Assembly: GCA_036504095.1 (NCBI GenBank)
Contig: DASXVS010000024.1
Coordinates: 1 to 64,000 of the forward strand
Length of the DNA stretch: 64,000 nucleotides
Direction: 5' to 3'
Origin: Armatimonadota bacterium
Lineage (GTDB): Bacteria; Armatimonadota; DTGP01; JAKQQT01
The notes under the pieces were generated by a model. It was not told where the DNA came from, searched no databases, and worked only from the letters and a program-made list of their open reading frames with translations. Of this stretch, positions 1 to 9,107 are shown in pieces; position 1 is the first letter of the stretch, and every line of letters starts with the position of its first letter. The translations under genes were made by a program, and so were the position numbers.

Positions 1-18
1 TGACCGGTCGACCGGTCA
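1..18. repeat. Perfect 18-bp palindrome
   Basis: The first 18 bases read TGACCGGTCGACCGGTCA and equal their own reverse complement. The site lies just past the stop of the oxidoreductase gene that ends at 45. It could be part of a terminator or a protein-binding site, but the window edge cuts off its context. Confidence 0.5.
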
Positions 19-44
19 TGGCGGCACGAACTATGGAGGCTAGC

Positions 45-908
45 TCAGGCCTTGGCAGCAGGCACCGGCACCCAGTTGTCCGGGGTGTTCAACGCGGTCT
101 GGCCGGCCTCGATGAGAGCGGCGATCTCCAGCGTCTCGCGCGGATCGATCGGGGACACGCCGGTCTTGAAGAACTCCAGCATATCGTCGATGAAGCGCGG
201 GAAGAAGTCGCCCATGGTCGGGATGGTGATCGCCCGCTCTTCGCCGTATGCGGCGTAAACGCGGAAATCCAGGCCCGGGGCAAGTGTCACGGATGCACGG
301 CGATCGTCGGCATAGCGGATGAGCATCTGCTTCGCGGCGCCGTCGCCATTCTGGAGCACGTGTGTGGCGCCTGTACCCAGCGTCATGACCAGCATTTCGA
401 TCTGGTGGATCGCGTAGATATGGAACACCCCGGGGCCTTCGGTGGCCACATATTTGGCCTTCTGGCCGGCCAGCGTGCTTTTCAGCGCCGTTTGCAGTGG
501 CTCGCTGAAGCGCAACGCGGACGACGACATCATGGTCGTGCCATGCGCGGCGGCCTTGTCGAACAGGCGTTGGGCGGCGGCCAGTGACGGCGCGATCGGC
601 TTGTCGATGTAGACAGGTTTACCGCTTCGCAGCGGGAGGTCCGCCAGGTCCTCGTGGCGTTCGGCGTTATCCGGTGAGAGGACAACCAACGCATCACATT
701 CCCGGACAACCTGCTCGATGCTGGCGGCTTTGGCCACGCCTTCGCGCTTGCACCACTCGTCGATGCTGATGCGGCCATCCGGCGTCATTTCCTCCCAGGC
801 GAGGGCCACTTCAAACTCACTGCCCAGACGGCTGTCCCGAATCCACTTCGGGTAGTTGTTCGCGTGCCACTCATCGATGTAGTAATCGATAAATCCGATC
901 TTCTTCAC
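45..908 (-). CDS. Gfo/Idh/MocA-family oxidoreductase
   Basis: A 287-residue cytoplasmic NAD(P)-dependent sugar oxidoreductase of the Gfo/Idh/MocA type is likely. The N-terminus (KKIGFIDYY) forms the first Rossmann strand but lacks a classical GxGxxG, as in some subfamilies of this group. The YIDKP stretch near residue 100 corresponds to the family's EKP motif, with Asp in place of Glu. The start is the GTG at 908 because AAAGGA lies about 8 bases upstream; longer in-frame extensions overlap the alpha-galactosidase gene and look non-coding. It lies 97 bp downstream of the alpha-galactosidase on the same strand, so the two may be co-transcribed. The substrate cannot be named from sequence. Confidence 0.8.
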   Translation of the reverse strand: MKKIGFIDYYIDEWHANNYPKWIRDSRLGSEFEVALAWEEMTPDGRISIDEWCKREGVAKAASIEQVVRECDALVVLSPDNAERHEDLADLPLRSGKPVYIDKPIAPSLAAAQRLFDKAAAHGTTMMSSSALRFSEPLQTALKSTLAGQKAKYVATEGPGVFHIYAIHQIEMLVMTLGTGATHVLQNGDGAAKQMLIRYADDRRASVTLAPGLDFRVYAAYGEERAITIPTMGDFFPRFIDDMLEFFKTGVSPIDPRETLEIAALIEAGQTALNTPDNWVPVPAAKA

Positions 909-1005
909 TCTGAAATCCTTTCGCAGTGCTGGCGGCGCTGTACTGGTGTACCGTCTGGATGGTAGGAAGGCGAGGGCACGTTCCTCAAACGCGAGTCTCT
1001 GGTCT

Positions 1006-2631
1006 TTACCCGCCCCAGTTGTAGTCCACCTCACGCCCAAGGAGCTTCCATCGGGCCGGGCGGGGGTTGTCGAACCAGTCCAACGGTTCACCGAGTGGTT
1101 GCGGCCTTGCGGCGATCGCGAGGGCGGCCGCGACCTCCTTCTCCTGCTCCGGCTTCAGGGAGTCCCTCTTGAACGAGATGAACAGCGGCGTGCCGGATTT
1201 CGCGACCAGGTCCAGCCACTGGCGGTTGAGTTCCCAAGGGATGGCGTCCGCCTGGGCGAGGCCCACGCAATCGGCATCGGCGGCGTAGAACGTACCTTGC
1301 TGCGCCGCGCGGAAAGCCAGGCTGTTGACACCCATCTTGAGCGTGCGAGCCCACTCCCTGCCGCTGGTGTCGTCTCCGATCCGCTGCGCCTCGAAAATGC
1401 CCGCCGCGAGGTGGCTGACGGTGTTGCAGCCGATGACCACGGCATCTCCGGCGCCCTCGCGAATGCTGCGGTAATGGTCCAGCAGGATTTCGGCCGTCGT
1501 GCGGGACCTGTCGGCGAAGGCCCACTTGGCGTCCGGAGCGGCGCCCGCGCTTCGACCCCAGGCATCGGAGATGTCGAACGTCGAGTAGTCGTGCTTGATG
1601 AGGTCGTACCCCCACCCGCGCAGCCTCGCCACCGTCTCCTTTACGTACGCGCGAACCTCGGGCTTGGAGATGTCCAGAACGTTCGCCTTCCCGGCGATCC
1701 GCCACGATTCGGGCTGGCCCTCCTGCGCCGGCAGAAGGCGGGTCCATATCCCGGGACGCGCGCCCGCCGCGCGGATGTCGGCGGCCAACTGCGTCATGGA
1801 TGGAAACTTCCCGTTGCTGCGATCCCACGGGCCGCCGCTGCCGGAACCGCCACCTGGCTGCCAGCCGTCGTCGACGACCATGAAGGGCCGGTTCCCGCCA
1901 GCCGGCGCCAGACGGGCGACAAACGCGGCATAGAACCGTACACTCTCCGCGCTGTTCCGGCCGTAATCGCAATACCAATCATTGAACCCGTAGAGCGGCT
2001 GCTTCGGCATGCGAGGTTTGGCGCACATCTGCCGGCAGAACGCGCGCGCCGCGGCGAACGGCGTCTCGCCGTTTAGCCCGGGACGCGTCACCACGGTACA
2101 GACCGGGAGGCGGCGGTCACCCAACAGCACACCCTTTCCGCCGCACCGGACGTCGGCAGTGAGCGTAATGCTCCCGGGATCGATCTGCCAGCCGCACATC
2201 GCCGCCGGCTGCGTCTTCACGCCGTATCCGTTCGTGGTTTTCCCGTCGCTCGCCAGGAAATACCACGGCATCACGCGGTTGGCGTCAAGTGGAAGCCACT
2301 GGAGGTTACCGTAAGCGCGCTCCCAGGCGTCACCCAGATACTTCCAACCCTCCGGGGCGCGCGTGATCCAGCGCAATCGGACGGTCCTGACGGCGATCCC
2401 CGGCGCCGACATATCAACGGCCAGGCCGCCTGCACCGGCGATTGCGCGCACGATCACGCCGCCGCCACGCCAGGCGCCACGCTCAGGCTGGAGACCGAGG
2501 GTTCCGGTGTCGGTGTCAACCGTCGCCGAATCGGGCTGCCGGATGAGGTCCGCAAAATGGTCATCCGCGGCACGAACGGACGCGGCGATAAGCATCAGGA
2601 GTGAAGCGCCGGCAAGAGGCAATGTCGTCAT
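1006..2631 (-). CDS. Secreted alpha-galactosidase-like glycoside hydrolase (GH36/GH27 clan)
   Basis: This 541-residue protein starts with a signal peptide (LAGASLLMLIAASVRA). An N-terminal beta-sandwich region is followed from about residue 210 by a TIM barrel containing FMVVDDGWQPGGG, a hallmark of melibiase-type enzymes. LIKHDYS near residue 350 is the expected position of the catalytic nucleophile Asp. It probably releases alpha-galactosyl residues outside the cytoplasm. It is divergent from the galactose mutarotase gene at 2736 and shares a 104-bp intergenic region with it, which fits a common galactose pathway. Assignment to GH36 rather than GH27 or GH31 is uncertain. Confidence 0.75.
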   Translation of the reverse strand: MTTLPLAGASLLMLIAASVRAADDHFADLIRQPDSATVDTDTGTLGLQPERGAWRGGGVIVRAIAGAGGLAVDMSAPGIAVRTVRLRWITRAPEGWKYLGDAWERAYGNLQWLPLDANRVMPWYFLASDGKTTNGYGVKTQPAAMCGWQIDPGSITLTADVRCGGKGVLLGDRRLPVCTVVTRPGLNGETPFAAARAFCRQMCAKPRMPKQPLYGFNDWYCDYGRNSAESVRFYAAFVARLAPAGGNRPFMVVDDGWQPGGGSGSGGPWDRSNGKFPSMTQLAADIRAAGARPGIWTRLLPAQEGQPESWRIAGKANVLDISKPEVRAYVKETVARLRGWGYDLIKHDYSTFDISDAWGRSAGAAPDAKWAFADRSRTTAEILLDHYRSIREGAGDAVVIGCNTVSHLAAGIFEAQRIGDDTSGREWARTLKMGVNSLAFRAAQQGTFYAADADCVGLAQADAIPWELNRQWLDLVAKSGTPLFISFKRDSLKPEQEKEVAAALAIAARPQPLGEPLDWFDNPRPARWKLLGREVDYNWGG

Positions 2632-2720
2632 GGTACAGGATTCCCTTCATAGGAGGCTGCTGTATTATGTTGCTCGGGACATCGACTCGGCGACGCACCA
2701 TGAACGGGCGGGCGCGATGC

Positions 2721-2738
2721 TATCCTGATGGCATCATG
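2721..2738 (+). promoter_or_regulatory. Possible leaderless promoter (-10 TATCCT) of mutarotase gene
   Basis: TATCCT at 2721-2726 stands nine bases before the ATG at 2736 and no Shine-Dalgarno sequence is visible. The surrounding bases GCTATCCTGATGGCAT closely match GCTAACCTGATGGCAT in front of the HAD gene at 4751. Leaderless transcription is an inference. Confidence 0.3.
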
Positions 2739-3662
2739 AGGCCATTCGACACATATCAGATCAGCAGCGGAGACAGCATCCGGATTGCACCGGATTGGGG
2801 GTGCAACCTCTTCTCGTGGATCGTTGGCGGTCGCGACTTGATGTACGTCCCACAGGGATACCCCGAGGCGGCGGTCAAAATCACCGGCGGCGGCAACCCC
2901 ATCCTGTTCCCGTCCGTCGGCCGGACCTGGGACCACTCGATGGGTGGACCGGTGGCCGGCCCGTGGAGGCTGGCGGGATCGGACAAGCCGTACACAATGC
3001 CGTCGCACGGGATCGTGTTCCTGTCCCGATTCGAGAAAGTGGAGGAAGCCGTCGATGCCGACGAGGCCTCCGTCCTCTATCGGTTGAGCGTTCCGGAAAA
3101 GGTTCACGACGAGAACTACCCGTTTCGCGTGGGCCTGACCCAGCGCTTCACGCTGAAGCCGGGCGCAGTGGAACTGGAAGCGACCATCACCAACGAAGAC
3201 TCTATTCCCGCGCCGGTCGCGTTCGGCTACCATCCGTATTTCCGGATATCCAACCCCCGGCGCGAGGGCGTGACGGTGCGCCTGCCTGTTGCAAGGCGCC
3301 TCGGCCTTACCAAAGACACGGTGCTGTTCACGGGTGAGACCGAGCCCACCGACGGGGTCCTCCACCTGGAGCCCGACCTCTACTACGACCAGGCGTTCGG
3401 CGAACCGACCGGGCGACGAATGTCCCTCGTCGACGAGCGCGCCCAGCACGCCATCCACGTGGATTTCGACGACACGTGCGAGCTCTTCTTCGCGTACGCG
3501 CCGGATGGCGCCGAGTTCTTCTGCATCGAACCCTGGACGCGCGGACTGGGCGCCTTCGAGCACCTGAAAGAACCAGGCTGGGAGGATGGCCGGCTGATCC
3601 CGGTGCTACAGCCAAACGAAGTCCGGCAGTTCCGGTCTACGTTCAGCGTGGAAACCATCTGA
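2736..3662 (+). CDS. Aldose 1-epimerase (galactose mutarotase) family protein
   Basis: A 308-residue protein with the galactose-mutarotase-like beta-sandwich. It interconverts alpha and beta anomers of hexoses so they can enter catabolism. Visible family features are the FGYHPYF stretch with the active-site His near residue 160 and the FFCIEPWTRG stretch near residue 270 with the catalytic Glu. No signal peptide is seen, so it should be cytoplasmic. ATG 2736 was chosen because upstream in-frame sequence crosses the divergent promoter region. Its stop overlaps the start of the GH5 gene by one base (TGATG), so the two genes are translationally coupled. Confidence 0.8.
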   Translation: MRPFDTYQISSGDSIRIAPDWGCNLFSWIVGGRDLMYVPQGYPEAAVKITGGGNPILFPSVGRTWDHSMGGPVAGPWRLAGSDKPYTMPSHGIVFLSRFEKVEEAVDADEASVLYRLSVPEKVHDENYPFRVGLTQRFTLKPGAVELEATITNEDSIPAPVAFGYHPYFRISNPRREGVTVRLPVARRLGLTKDTVLFTGETEPTDGVLHLEPDLYYDQAFGEPTGRRMSLVDERAQHAIHVDFDDTCELFFAYAPDGAEFFCIEPWTRGLGAFEHLKEPGWEDGRLIPVLQPNEVRQFRSTFSVETI

Positions 3663-4717
3663 TGGTTTTTCGCGCGCCCACCATCGCATTCATCAGCGCG
3701 TTCATGAATCTCTACCCGGCCAGCGCGACAGCCAAGGCGCCTGCTCGAGCCTACCCTACACCACCGGCGTTGCACGTGAAAGGGAATCTGTTGCAGACGG
3801 CGCAGGGAAAGACCATACGCCTTACCGGTGTAAACATCCCTAGCCTCGAATGGTCAAACGAGGGTGATGGCAAAATACTTGAGTCAGTGCGCGTGGCGAC
3901 TGAGGAGTGGCATTCGAACGCTATCAGGCTGCCTGTGTGCCAGGACCGATGGTTTGGCAAGGCCGCCGGGCAAACGGATGGCGGAAAAGCGTATCGGGCG
4001 GTTGTGGACAGCCTGATCCAGGCGGTCTCAAGGCGCAAAGCCTACCTCCTGCTGGACCTCCACTGGTCGGACGCCGGGGTTTGGGGCAGCCATTTGGGTC
4101 AGCACAAAATGCCTGACGCGAACAGCACAGCCTTCTGGAAAGACGCTGCGGCGCGTTATGCCAACCATCCGGCCGTTCTCTTCGATCTCTACAACGAACC
4201 GCGCGATGTTGACTGGAAGGTGTGGCGCGACGGAGGCCACGTGGACGAAGAGGACAAGGGAACGAAATCGGCGTACAATACTCCCGGCCTCCAGGGCCTT
4301 CTGGATGTCGTTCGCGCAACGGGCGCGCGGAACGTCATTGTGGCAGGCGGGCTGGACTGGGCGTACGACCTCACCGGCGTGGTGAACGGCTACGCCCTAA
4401 CAGACCGACGCGGCAACGGGGTGGTCTACGCGACGCATATCTATCCATGGAAGACGCAGTGGGACCAGAAGGTCGGCGTTGCCCTTGCCGGGCATCCGGT
4501 AATCGTCTCGGAAGTGGGCTGCGAGCCTGACCCGGAACAGGAAGATCCCGCCACATGGGCGCCCAAAGTGCTGGCGTATATACAGAGCCACCGTCTCAAT
4601 TGGACGGCGTGGTGCTTCCATCCCGATGCTTCCCCGCGTCTGCTGGCGGACTGGGATTACCATCCGACGCCTTATTGGGGCGCTCCCGTGAAAGAGGCGC
4701 TCGCCACTGGCCGGTGA
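3662..4717 (+). CDS. Secreted GH5-type endo-beta-glycanase (cellulase family)
   Basis: A 351-residue TIM-barrel hydrolase with GH5 signatures: RLTGVNIPSLEW early in the barrel, LLDLHWSD near strand 3, LYNEP carrying the acid/base Glu, and VIVSEVGCEPD carrying the nucleophile Glu. It probably cuts beta-1,4 glucan or mannan. The first 30 residues are weakly signal-peptide-like, with an Ala-rich stretch near residue 22-30, so export is likely but not certain. ATG 3662 overlaps the upstream stop by one base; a second Met at residue 15 is an alternative start. No dockerin or carbohydrate-binding module is present. Confidence 0.8.
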   Translation: MVFRAPTIAFISAFMNLYPASATAKAPARAYPTPPALHVKGNLLQTAQGKTIRLTGVNIPSLEWSNEGDGKILESVRVATEEWHSNAIRLPVCQDRWFGKAAGQTDGGKAYRAVVDSLIQAVSRRKAYLLLDLHWSDAGVWGSHLGQHKMPDANSTAFWKDAAARYANHPAVLFDLYNEPRDVDWKVWRDGGHVDEEDKGTKSAYNTPGLQGLLDVVRATGARNVIVAGGLDWAYDLTGVVNGYALTDRRGNGVVYATHIYPWKTQWDQKVGVALAGHPVIVSEVGCEPDPEQEDPATWAPKVLAYIQSHRLNWTAWCFHPDASPRLLADWDYHPTPYWGAPVKEALATGR

Positions 4718-4738
4718 AGCCGTCGCTGTCCGCCGTGC

Positions 4739-4753
4739 TAACCTGATGGCATG
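4739..4753 (+). promoter_or_regulatory. Possible leaderless promoter (-10 TAACCT) of HAD gene
   Basis: TAACCT at 4739-4744 is followed by six bases and then the ATG at 4751. No Shine-Dalgarno is visible. The sequence matches the region before the gene at 2736. Confidence 0.3.
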
Positions 4754-5401
4754 CAAAAAGCGATCATCTTCGACATGGACGGTGTGCTGGTGGACTCCGA
4801 GCCTTTTATCCGGGAGGCCGCGACCCGCATGCTGGCGGAGCACGGGTTGACGGTTCAGCCGGAGGACTTCAAGCCATTTGTAGGCGCGGGCGAGGACCGG
4901 TTCGTGGGAGGCCCCGCTGAAAAGTACGGGCTAACGTTGGACATCCCGGCGGCGAAGGCTCGAACGTACGCCATCTACGACGAGATCACCCGTGGCCGCC
5001 TGACGCCGCTGAACGGCGCACGGGAGTTCATCGCGGCGGCCCGCGAAATCGGCTTGCGCCTCGCCGTCGCCAGCAGCGCGGACCGCATCAAGATCGGCAT
5101 CAACCTTCGCGAGATCGACATTCCGCCCGTTTCGTTTGACGCTATCGTCAGCGGCGAGGACGTGGTGCACAAGAAGCCGTCGCCGGACATATTCCTCGCG
5201 GCCGCGGCGCGCCTGGGCATCCTCCCGGCCGATTGCGTCGTTGTGGAAGACGCGGTAAACGGAGTGGCGGCGGCGAGGGCGGCCGGCATGCGATGCCTCG
5301 CGCTCACCACCAGTTTCACGCCGGAACAACTCACCGGCGCAGACTGGATCGCGCCGGACCTGAGCGGCGTGTCCCCAGGGGCGCTGTTGATCGCCGCCTG
5401 A
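4751..5401 (+). CDS. HAD-superfamily hydrolase, beta-phosphoglucomutase-like
   Basis: A 216-residue cytoplasmic HAD phosphatase/phosphomutase. Motif I is DMDGVLVDSE at residues 8-17 with the nucleophile Asp and the second Asp acid/base. Motif II is VASSADR near 99, motif III KKPSPD near 141, and motif IV VVEDAVNG near 161. The cap domain lies between residues 16 and 80. Length and motif spacing match beta-phosphoglucomutase and sugar-phosphatase relatives, which fits the neighbouring sugar genes. The exact substrate is unknown. It starts 33 bases after the GH5 gene and seems to have its own promoter. Confidence 0.8.
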   Translation: MQKAIIFDMDGVLVDSEPFIREAATRMLAEHGLTVQPEDFKPFVGAGEDRFVGGPAEKYGLTLDIPAAKARTYAIYDEITRGRLTPLNGAREFIAAAREIGLRLAVASSADRIKIGINLREIDIPPVSFDAIVSGEDVVHKKPSPDIFLAAAARLGILPADCVVVEDAVNGVAAARAAGMRCLALTTSFTPEQLTGADWIAPDLSGVSPGALLIAA

Positions 5402-5586
5402 ACGTTGGGCATCTGATGCTATGATTGCAGTAGCCTCCATCATCCGGAGGCGCCGCCGCCATTGTGGGAAGCCGGGCACAGCAAGGGCTCTCATGCATTT
5501 CTATATTGTCCCGACCGGCAGCCACCGTCGCGGCGTGAATCCGTAGTATCCCGCTTGTTCTCAGAAATGAGAGGTACGAGGAGACG

Positions 5587-5826
5587 ATGCCGATGAGCAA
5601 GATCATTCAGACCATCCCCGCGGTCGGCTGGAGCGCTGCGTTCCGGGACGAAGAAACCAAGACAAAGGGTGATACGCGCGCACTCGTCGGGTGGGCGCTA
5701 AATGATGACGGAACGGTTGTCGGTCTGGTTGTGGAAAATGGGGACCGGGTCAGCCCGGTTGGTGACACGGTTGAGAACTTCATGAGTTACCACTTCTCCG
5801 GTTCCACGTCCGCAATGACCAAGTAG
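5587..5826 (+). CDS. Small protein of unknown function
   Basis: A 79-residue soluble protein with an acidic, beta-rich look (ALVGWALNDDGTVVGLVVENG). I do not recognise the family. It is preceded by GAGGAGACG right before the start, a plausible ribosome binding site; the second Met at residue 3 is a possible alternative start. It stands alone between the HAD gene and the ArsR gene with about 185 bp on each side. Confidence 0.55.
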   Translation: MPMSKIIQTIPAVGWSAAFRDEETKTKGDTRALVGWALNDDGTVVGLVVENGDRVSPVGDTVENFMSYHFSGSTSAMTK

Positions 5827-6011
5827 AGGGTTTGGGGTGGCAAACACCGTGTTACGAAGGGGCACTGCAACCAGTTGCAGCGCCCCTTCTGCACGCGTGG
5901 CCCCTCCGCGAATTTCCACCGGCGTGCGAACAGTAGCAAATTCGCCGCAGAATTGCGAATGAGCCTATCCTGTTATCATAATACGCTACAACGGGAAAGG
6001 TTCTGCAGCAA

Positions 6012-6359
6012 GTGGATAACCCAATTCGGCTTCGTGCCAGTGAAATTTTCGGTGCACTCTCGCATCCAACGCGCCTTCGCATCGTTGAGCTTCTCCAGGA
6101 CGGCGAAAAGACCGTTGGCGACATCGCGGCGACGCTCGGCCTGATGCAGTCCGGAACGTCACAGCACCTCGCCATTCTGGCCCGCGCCGGCGTGCTCAGC
6201 GTTGATCAACGCGGGTCGTTGCGATTCTATCGTCTCCGCGGGCCGCGAGTAGGCCGCATTCTGGCTCTCATCGAGGAATTCTGCAGCGTCCATAGTCTGG
6301 AGGGATATGCCGAAGACGGCATCACGCCGCCTCCGCCCGACCGGAGCATAGCGGGATGA
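6012..6359 (+). CDS. ArsR-family transcriptional regulator
   Basis: A 115-residue winged-helix repressor of the ArsR/SmtB type. ALSHPTRLRIVELL forms helix 1-2 and SGTSQHLAILARAGV the DNA-recognition helices. The classical metal-site ELCVCD in helix 3 is absent; the only Cys is in EEFCSVH near residue 91, so metal sensing of the ArsR alpha-3 type is unlikely. Start is the GTG at 6012 with AAAGG about 10 bases upstream. The stop overlaps the start of the chloride channel gene (ATGA), so it very likely regulates the downstream ion-transport genes. The inducer is unknown. Confidence 0.8.
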   Translation: MDNPIRLRASEIFGALSHPTRLRIVELLQDGEKTVGDIAATLGLMQSGTSQHLAILARAGVLSVDQRGSLRFYRLRGPRVGRILALIEEFCSVHSLEGYAEDGITPPPPDRSIAG

Positions 6360-7795
6360 TGCCAGACGATGCTCCGGATCGGATCGCCGAGCAAACGGCA
6401 CGCGTCCCGGAAGCGTCCATACCCAGGCTCGCGGATGAGACTCGCTGGTACGCGGAACACACAGCCCTCATCATCAGCACGGTGAAGTGGGCGTTTCTGG
6501 GCGGCGTCGCCGGATTGAGCGTCGGGGTGGGCACTCGTGCGTTCCTCTGGTGCCTCAATGAGGGAACAGCACAAGCGCACCGGTTGGACGGAACCGTGTT
6601 CCGGCACTACTATCTCCTGCCGTTTGCCCTGATCGCATGCGTCTGGCTCATCCGGACGTTCGCTCCAGACGCTAAAGGGCACGGAACCGAAGCGGTCATC
6701 GCGGCGGTTCACCACGACTGGGGTCGCGTACGATGGGCCGTCGCCCCCATTAAGCTGCTTGCCACGGTATTGACGCTCGCATTCGGCGGATCGGTCGGGA
6801 AAGAGGGGCCATGCGCGCAGATCGGCGCCTCCATCACAAGCCTGTTCGCAGACATCCTGAAACTCAGCGACGTCGATCGGCGCCGCTTAGTCATCTGCGG
6901 GATCGGCGCGGGCTTCGCCGCGGTATTCGGCACCCCCATCTCCGGGGCCGTCTTCGGGATAGAAGTGCTCTATCTTGGGCAAATCGAGTATAGTGTGCTC
7001 TTCCCCTGCATGGTCGCCGGAATTGTCGCTCATCTCGTGTGCGGCACGGCGCCACCTGTGCCCATGCTGCACGAAGGATTGGCGGGCCTTGGACAGATCG
7101 AGATTGTCCTGCTTTCGCTGCTCTCTGGCGCGGTGTTCGGGGTGATGGCGCTTCTCCTCATCGAGACAATGAGATTCCTCGAGCGCTCCCTGCGGCGGTT
7201 TGACTCCCACCCATATTGGCTTGCTTTCGCGGGAGGACTGGTCCTCATCCTTGTCTATCGATTCGCTGGCGACCGCTATTCGGGGCTGGGAACGCTGACA
7301 ATTGCTATGTCGCTCGCCGGGACGGCAAAGCTCTTTGTTCTCGCCTTCTTCGTGAAGATCTTAGTCACTGCCGTCACTTTGGAGACCGGTGGAAGCGGTG
7401 GCATTGTCACGCCACTCTTCTTCATCGGCGCCGTGGGGGGCGCTGCGATCGCGCATACCTTCGGCTTGCCCGAAGGGGTTTTCGCGGCCTTTGGATTCGT
7501 CGCCCTCGTCGCAGCGGGCGCCAACACTCCGTTGGCCGCGTCTGTGATGGCAGTCGAGATGCTGCCCGCCCCCGTGGCAGTTTACGCTGCGTTGTCTGCC
7601 TGCACTGCGTTCCTCATCGTAGGCCATCGCAGTGTGTATGCCAGCCAAAAGCTGGGCGTGTCGAAGTCGGCCGGACTCGAAGTAACGCTGGGTGTCACGA
7701 TTGGGAGCGTCAGGCAGCGGGACCTTCACGTGCGCGAGGGTAGCCTGACGGACAGAGTGATGCGGGCAACCGCGCACTGGAGACGACGACGCTAG
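6356..7795 (+). CDS. ClC-family chloride channel or H+/Cl- antiporter
   Basis: A 479-residue membrane protein. All three ClC selectivity segments are visible: GSVGKEGPCAQ near residue 145 with the gating Glu, GFAAVFGTPISGA near 183, and GGSGGIVTPLFF near 344. There are about 10 hydrophobic helices. The gating Glu indicates a gated channel or antiporter. It overlaps the ArsR gene by four bases and is followed 37 bp later by a Na+/H+ antiporter, so the set looks like an operon for pH or salt stress. Whether it exchanges protons cannot be decided by eye. Confidence 0.85.
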   Translation: MMPDDAPDRIAEQTARVPEASIPRLADETRWYAEHTALIISTVKWAFLGGVAGLSVGVGTRAFLWCLNEGTAQAHRLDGTVFRHYYLLPFALIACVWLIRTFAPDAKGHGTEAVIAAVHHDWGRVRWAVAPIKLLATVLTLAFGGSVGKEGPCAQIGASITSLFADILKLSDVDRRRLVICGIGAGFAAVFGTPISGAVFGIEVLYLGQIEYSVLFPCMVAGIVAHLVCGTAPPVPMLHEGLAGLGQIEIVLLSLLSGAVFGVMALLLIETMRFLERSLRRFDSHPYWLAFAGGLVLILVYRFAGDRYSGLGTLTIAMSLAGTAKLFVLAFFVKILVTAVTLETGGSGGIVTPLFFIGAVGGAAIAHTFGLPEGVFAAFGFVALVAAGANTPLAASVMAVEMLPAPVAVYAALSACTAFLIVGHRSVYASQKLGVSKSAGLEVTLGVTIGSVRQRDLHVREGSLTDRVMRATAHWRRRR

Positions 7796-7832
7796 ATCCC
7801 CCTTTGGCTAAAGAGTACGTCAGGAGATAGAA

Positions 7833-9026
7833 GTGGCGCTGAATATCGAGAGCATGGAAATCCTTCTGCTCGTCGCCGCGGTAGTGGCGATGGTTGTTCG
7901 CCGCTTGCGCCTCCCCTACACTGTCGCCCTCGTGCTCACGGGCGCGGCCCTGGCGTTGGGTCCCGCCCATTTCCACGTGGCGCTGACGAGACAACTGATT
8001 TTCACAGCGTTCCTGCCGCCCCTCATCTTCGAAGCCGCGCTGCAGATCGAATGGCCAAGCCTCCGGCGCGAGTTTGCGTTACTAGCCGTGCTGGTGACAG
8101 CCGGCGTGGCGGCATCGGCGGCCGTTGTCGCAGCCGGCCTGCACGGACTCGCTGACTGGCCCTGGACTTCGGCGATCGTTTTCGGCGTGCTCATTTCGGC
8201 GACCGATCCCGTATCGGTCATCGCCACATTCAAGGACACCGGCGTGCGCGGCCGTTTGCGCCTGTTGGTAGAGGCAGAGAGCCTGCTGAATGACGGAACA
8301 GCGGCCGTGCTCTTCGCCGTGGCCCTCGCAGCGATCGCCGGCGGCGCCGTGAGCGCTGCGTCCATTGGGTTCGGCTTTCTCACAACGGTGCTCGGCGGCG
8401 TATTATGCGGCGGCCTGGTTGCCGGCGGCCTTCTATTGCTGGCTGGCCAAACGGACGACCACCTGGTGGAGATTACGCTCACGGTTGTCTCGGCCTACGC
8501 TTCGTTCCTGCTGGCCGAGCATTTCCACTTGTCCGGCGTTCTGGCGACGATGACGGCCGGCATCCTGATGGGCAACGTGGGTTCAGTGGCCTCGTTCACG
8601 GATCGCGGCCGCGAAGCCGTGGAATCGTTCTGGGAGTACGTGGCCTTCGCGGCGAACTCGCTCGTGTTTCTGCTTATCGGGATGAGCCTCACCCGCGAGA
8701 ATTTCGCGGCGGCGTGGCTGCCAATCCTGATAGCGATTCCACTCATTCTGGCTGGACGCGCGCTGGCGGTGTATGGCTGCTGCGCGGCGTTCACCCGGTC
8801 GATCAACAGCGTCAGCCTGCGTCATCAGCATGTGCTCTTCTGGGGCGGGCTCCGCGGCGCGCTGGCGCTCGCCCTGGTTCTGAGCCTGCCCGATGGAATT
8901 CCGAACCCATCCGTCCTGAAGACGGTGACGTTCGCGGTTGTCGCGTTTTCGGTAATCGTGCAGGGCCTGACGATCACCCCGCTTCTTCGCCGTATCGGCG
9001 ATCTGCCGGTTCCCAAGTCAACCTGA
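7833..9026 (+). CDS. CPA1-type Na+(K+)/H+ antiporter
   Basis: A 397-residue inner-membrane cation:proton antiporter. ISATDPVSVIATFKD near residue 128 holds the conserved ND/TD transport motif, and LLVEAESLLNDGTAAVLF near 145 is typical of the NhaP/CPA1 family. The protein has about 12 hydrophobic segments and lacks the long cytosolic tail of many family members. Start is GTG 7833 with CAGGAG about 10 bases upstream. Position after ArsR and ClC suggests coordinated ion homeostasis. Confidence 0.85.
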   Translation: MALNIESMEILLLVAAVVAMVVRRLRLPYTVALVLTGAALALGPAHFHVALTRQLIFTAFLPPLIFEAALQIEWPSLRREFALLAVLVTAGVAASAAVVAAGLHGLADWPWTSAIVFGVLISATDPVSVIATFKDTGVRGRLRLLVEAESLLNDGTAAVLFAVALAAIAGGAVSAASIGFGFLTTVLGGVLCGGLVAGGLLLLAGQTDDHLVEITLTVVSAYASFLLAEHFHLSGVLATMTAGILMGNVGSVASFTDRGREAVESFWEYVAFAANSLVFLLIGMSLTRENFAAAWLPILIAIPLILAGRALAVYGCCAAFTRSINSVSLRHQHVLFWGGLRGALALALVLSLPDGIPNPSVLKTVTFAVVAFSVIVQGLTITPLLRRIGDLPVPKST

Positions 9027-9054
9027 CGGCTCCGATATCCAGGACGGGGTCAGC

Positions 9055-9062
9055 GTGGTATA
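9055..9062 (+). promoter_or_regulatory. Extended -10 promoter for amylase gene
   Basis: TGGTATACT spans 9054-9062: a TGn extension followed by TATACT. It lies about 45 bases before the chosen amylase start. No good -35 is seen, which is common for extended -10 promoters. Confidence 0.4.
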
Positions 9063-9107
9063 CTCAGTTCATAAGGAATACGTATTCACAGGATGGGGGT
9101 GTGGCGG

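Noticed and set aside
946-2076. 376-codon plus-strand frame opposite the alpha-galactosidase gene
   Set aside because: Shadow of the real gene in GC-rich DNA; no start signal or motif.
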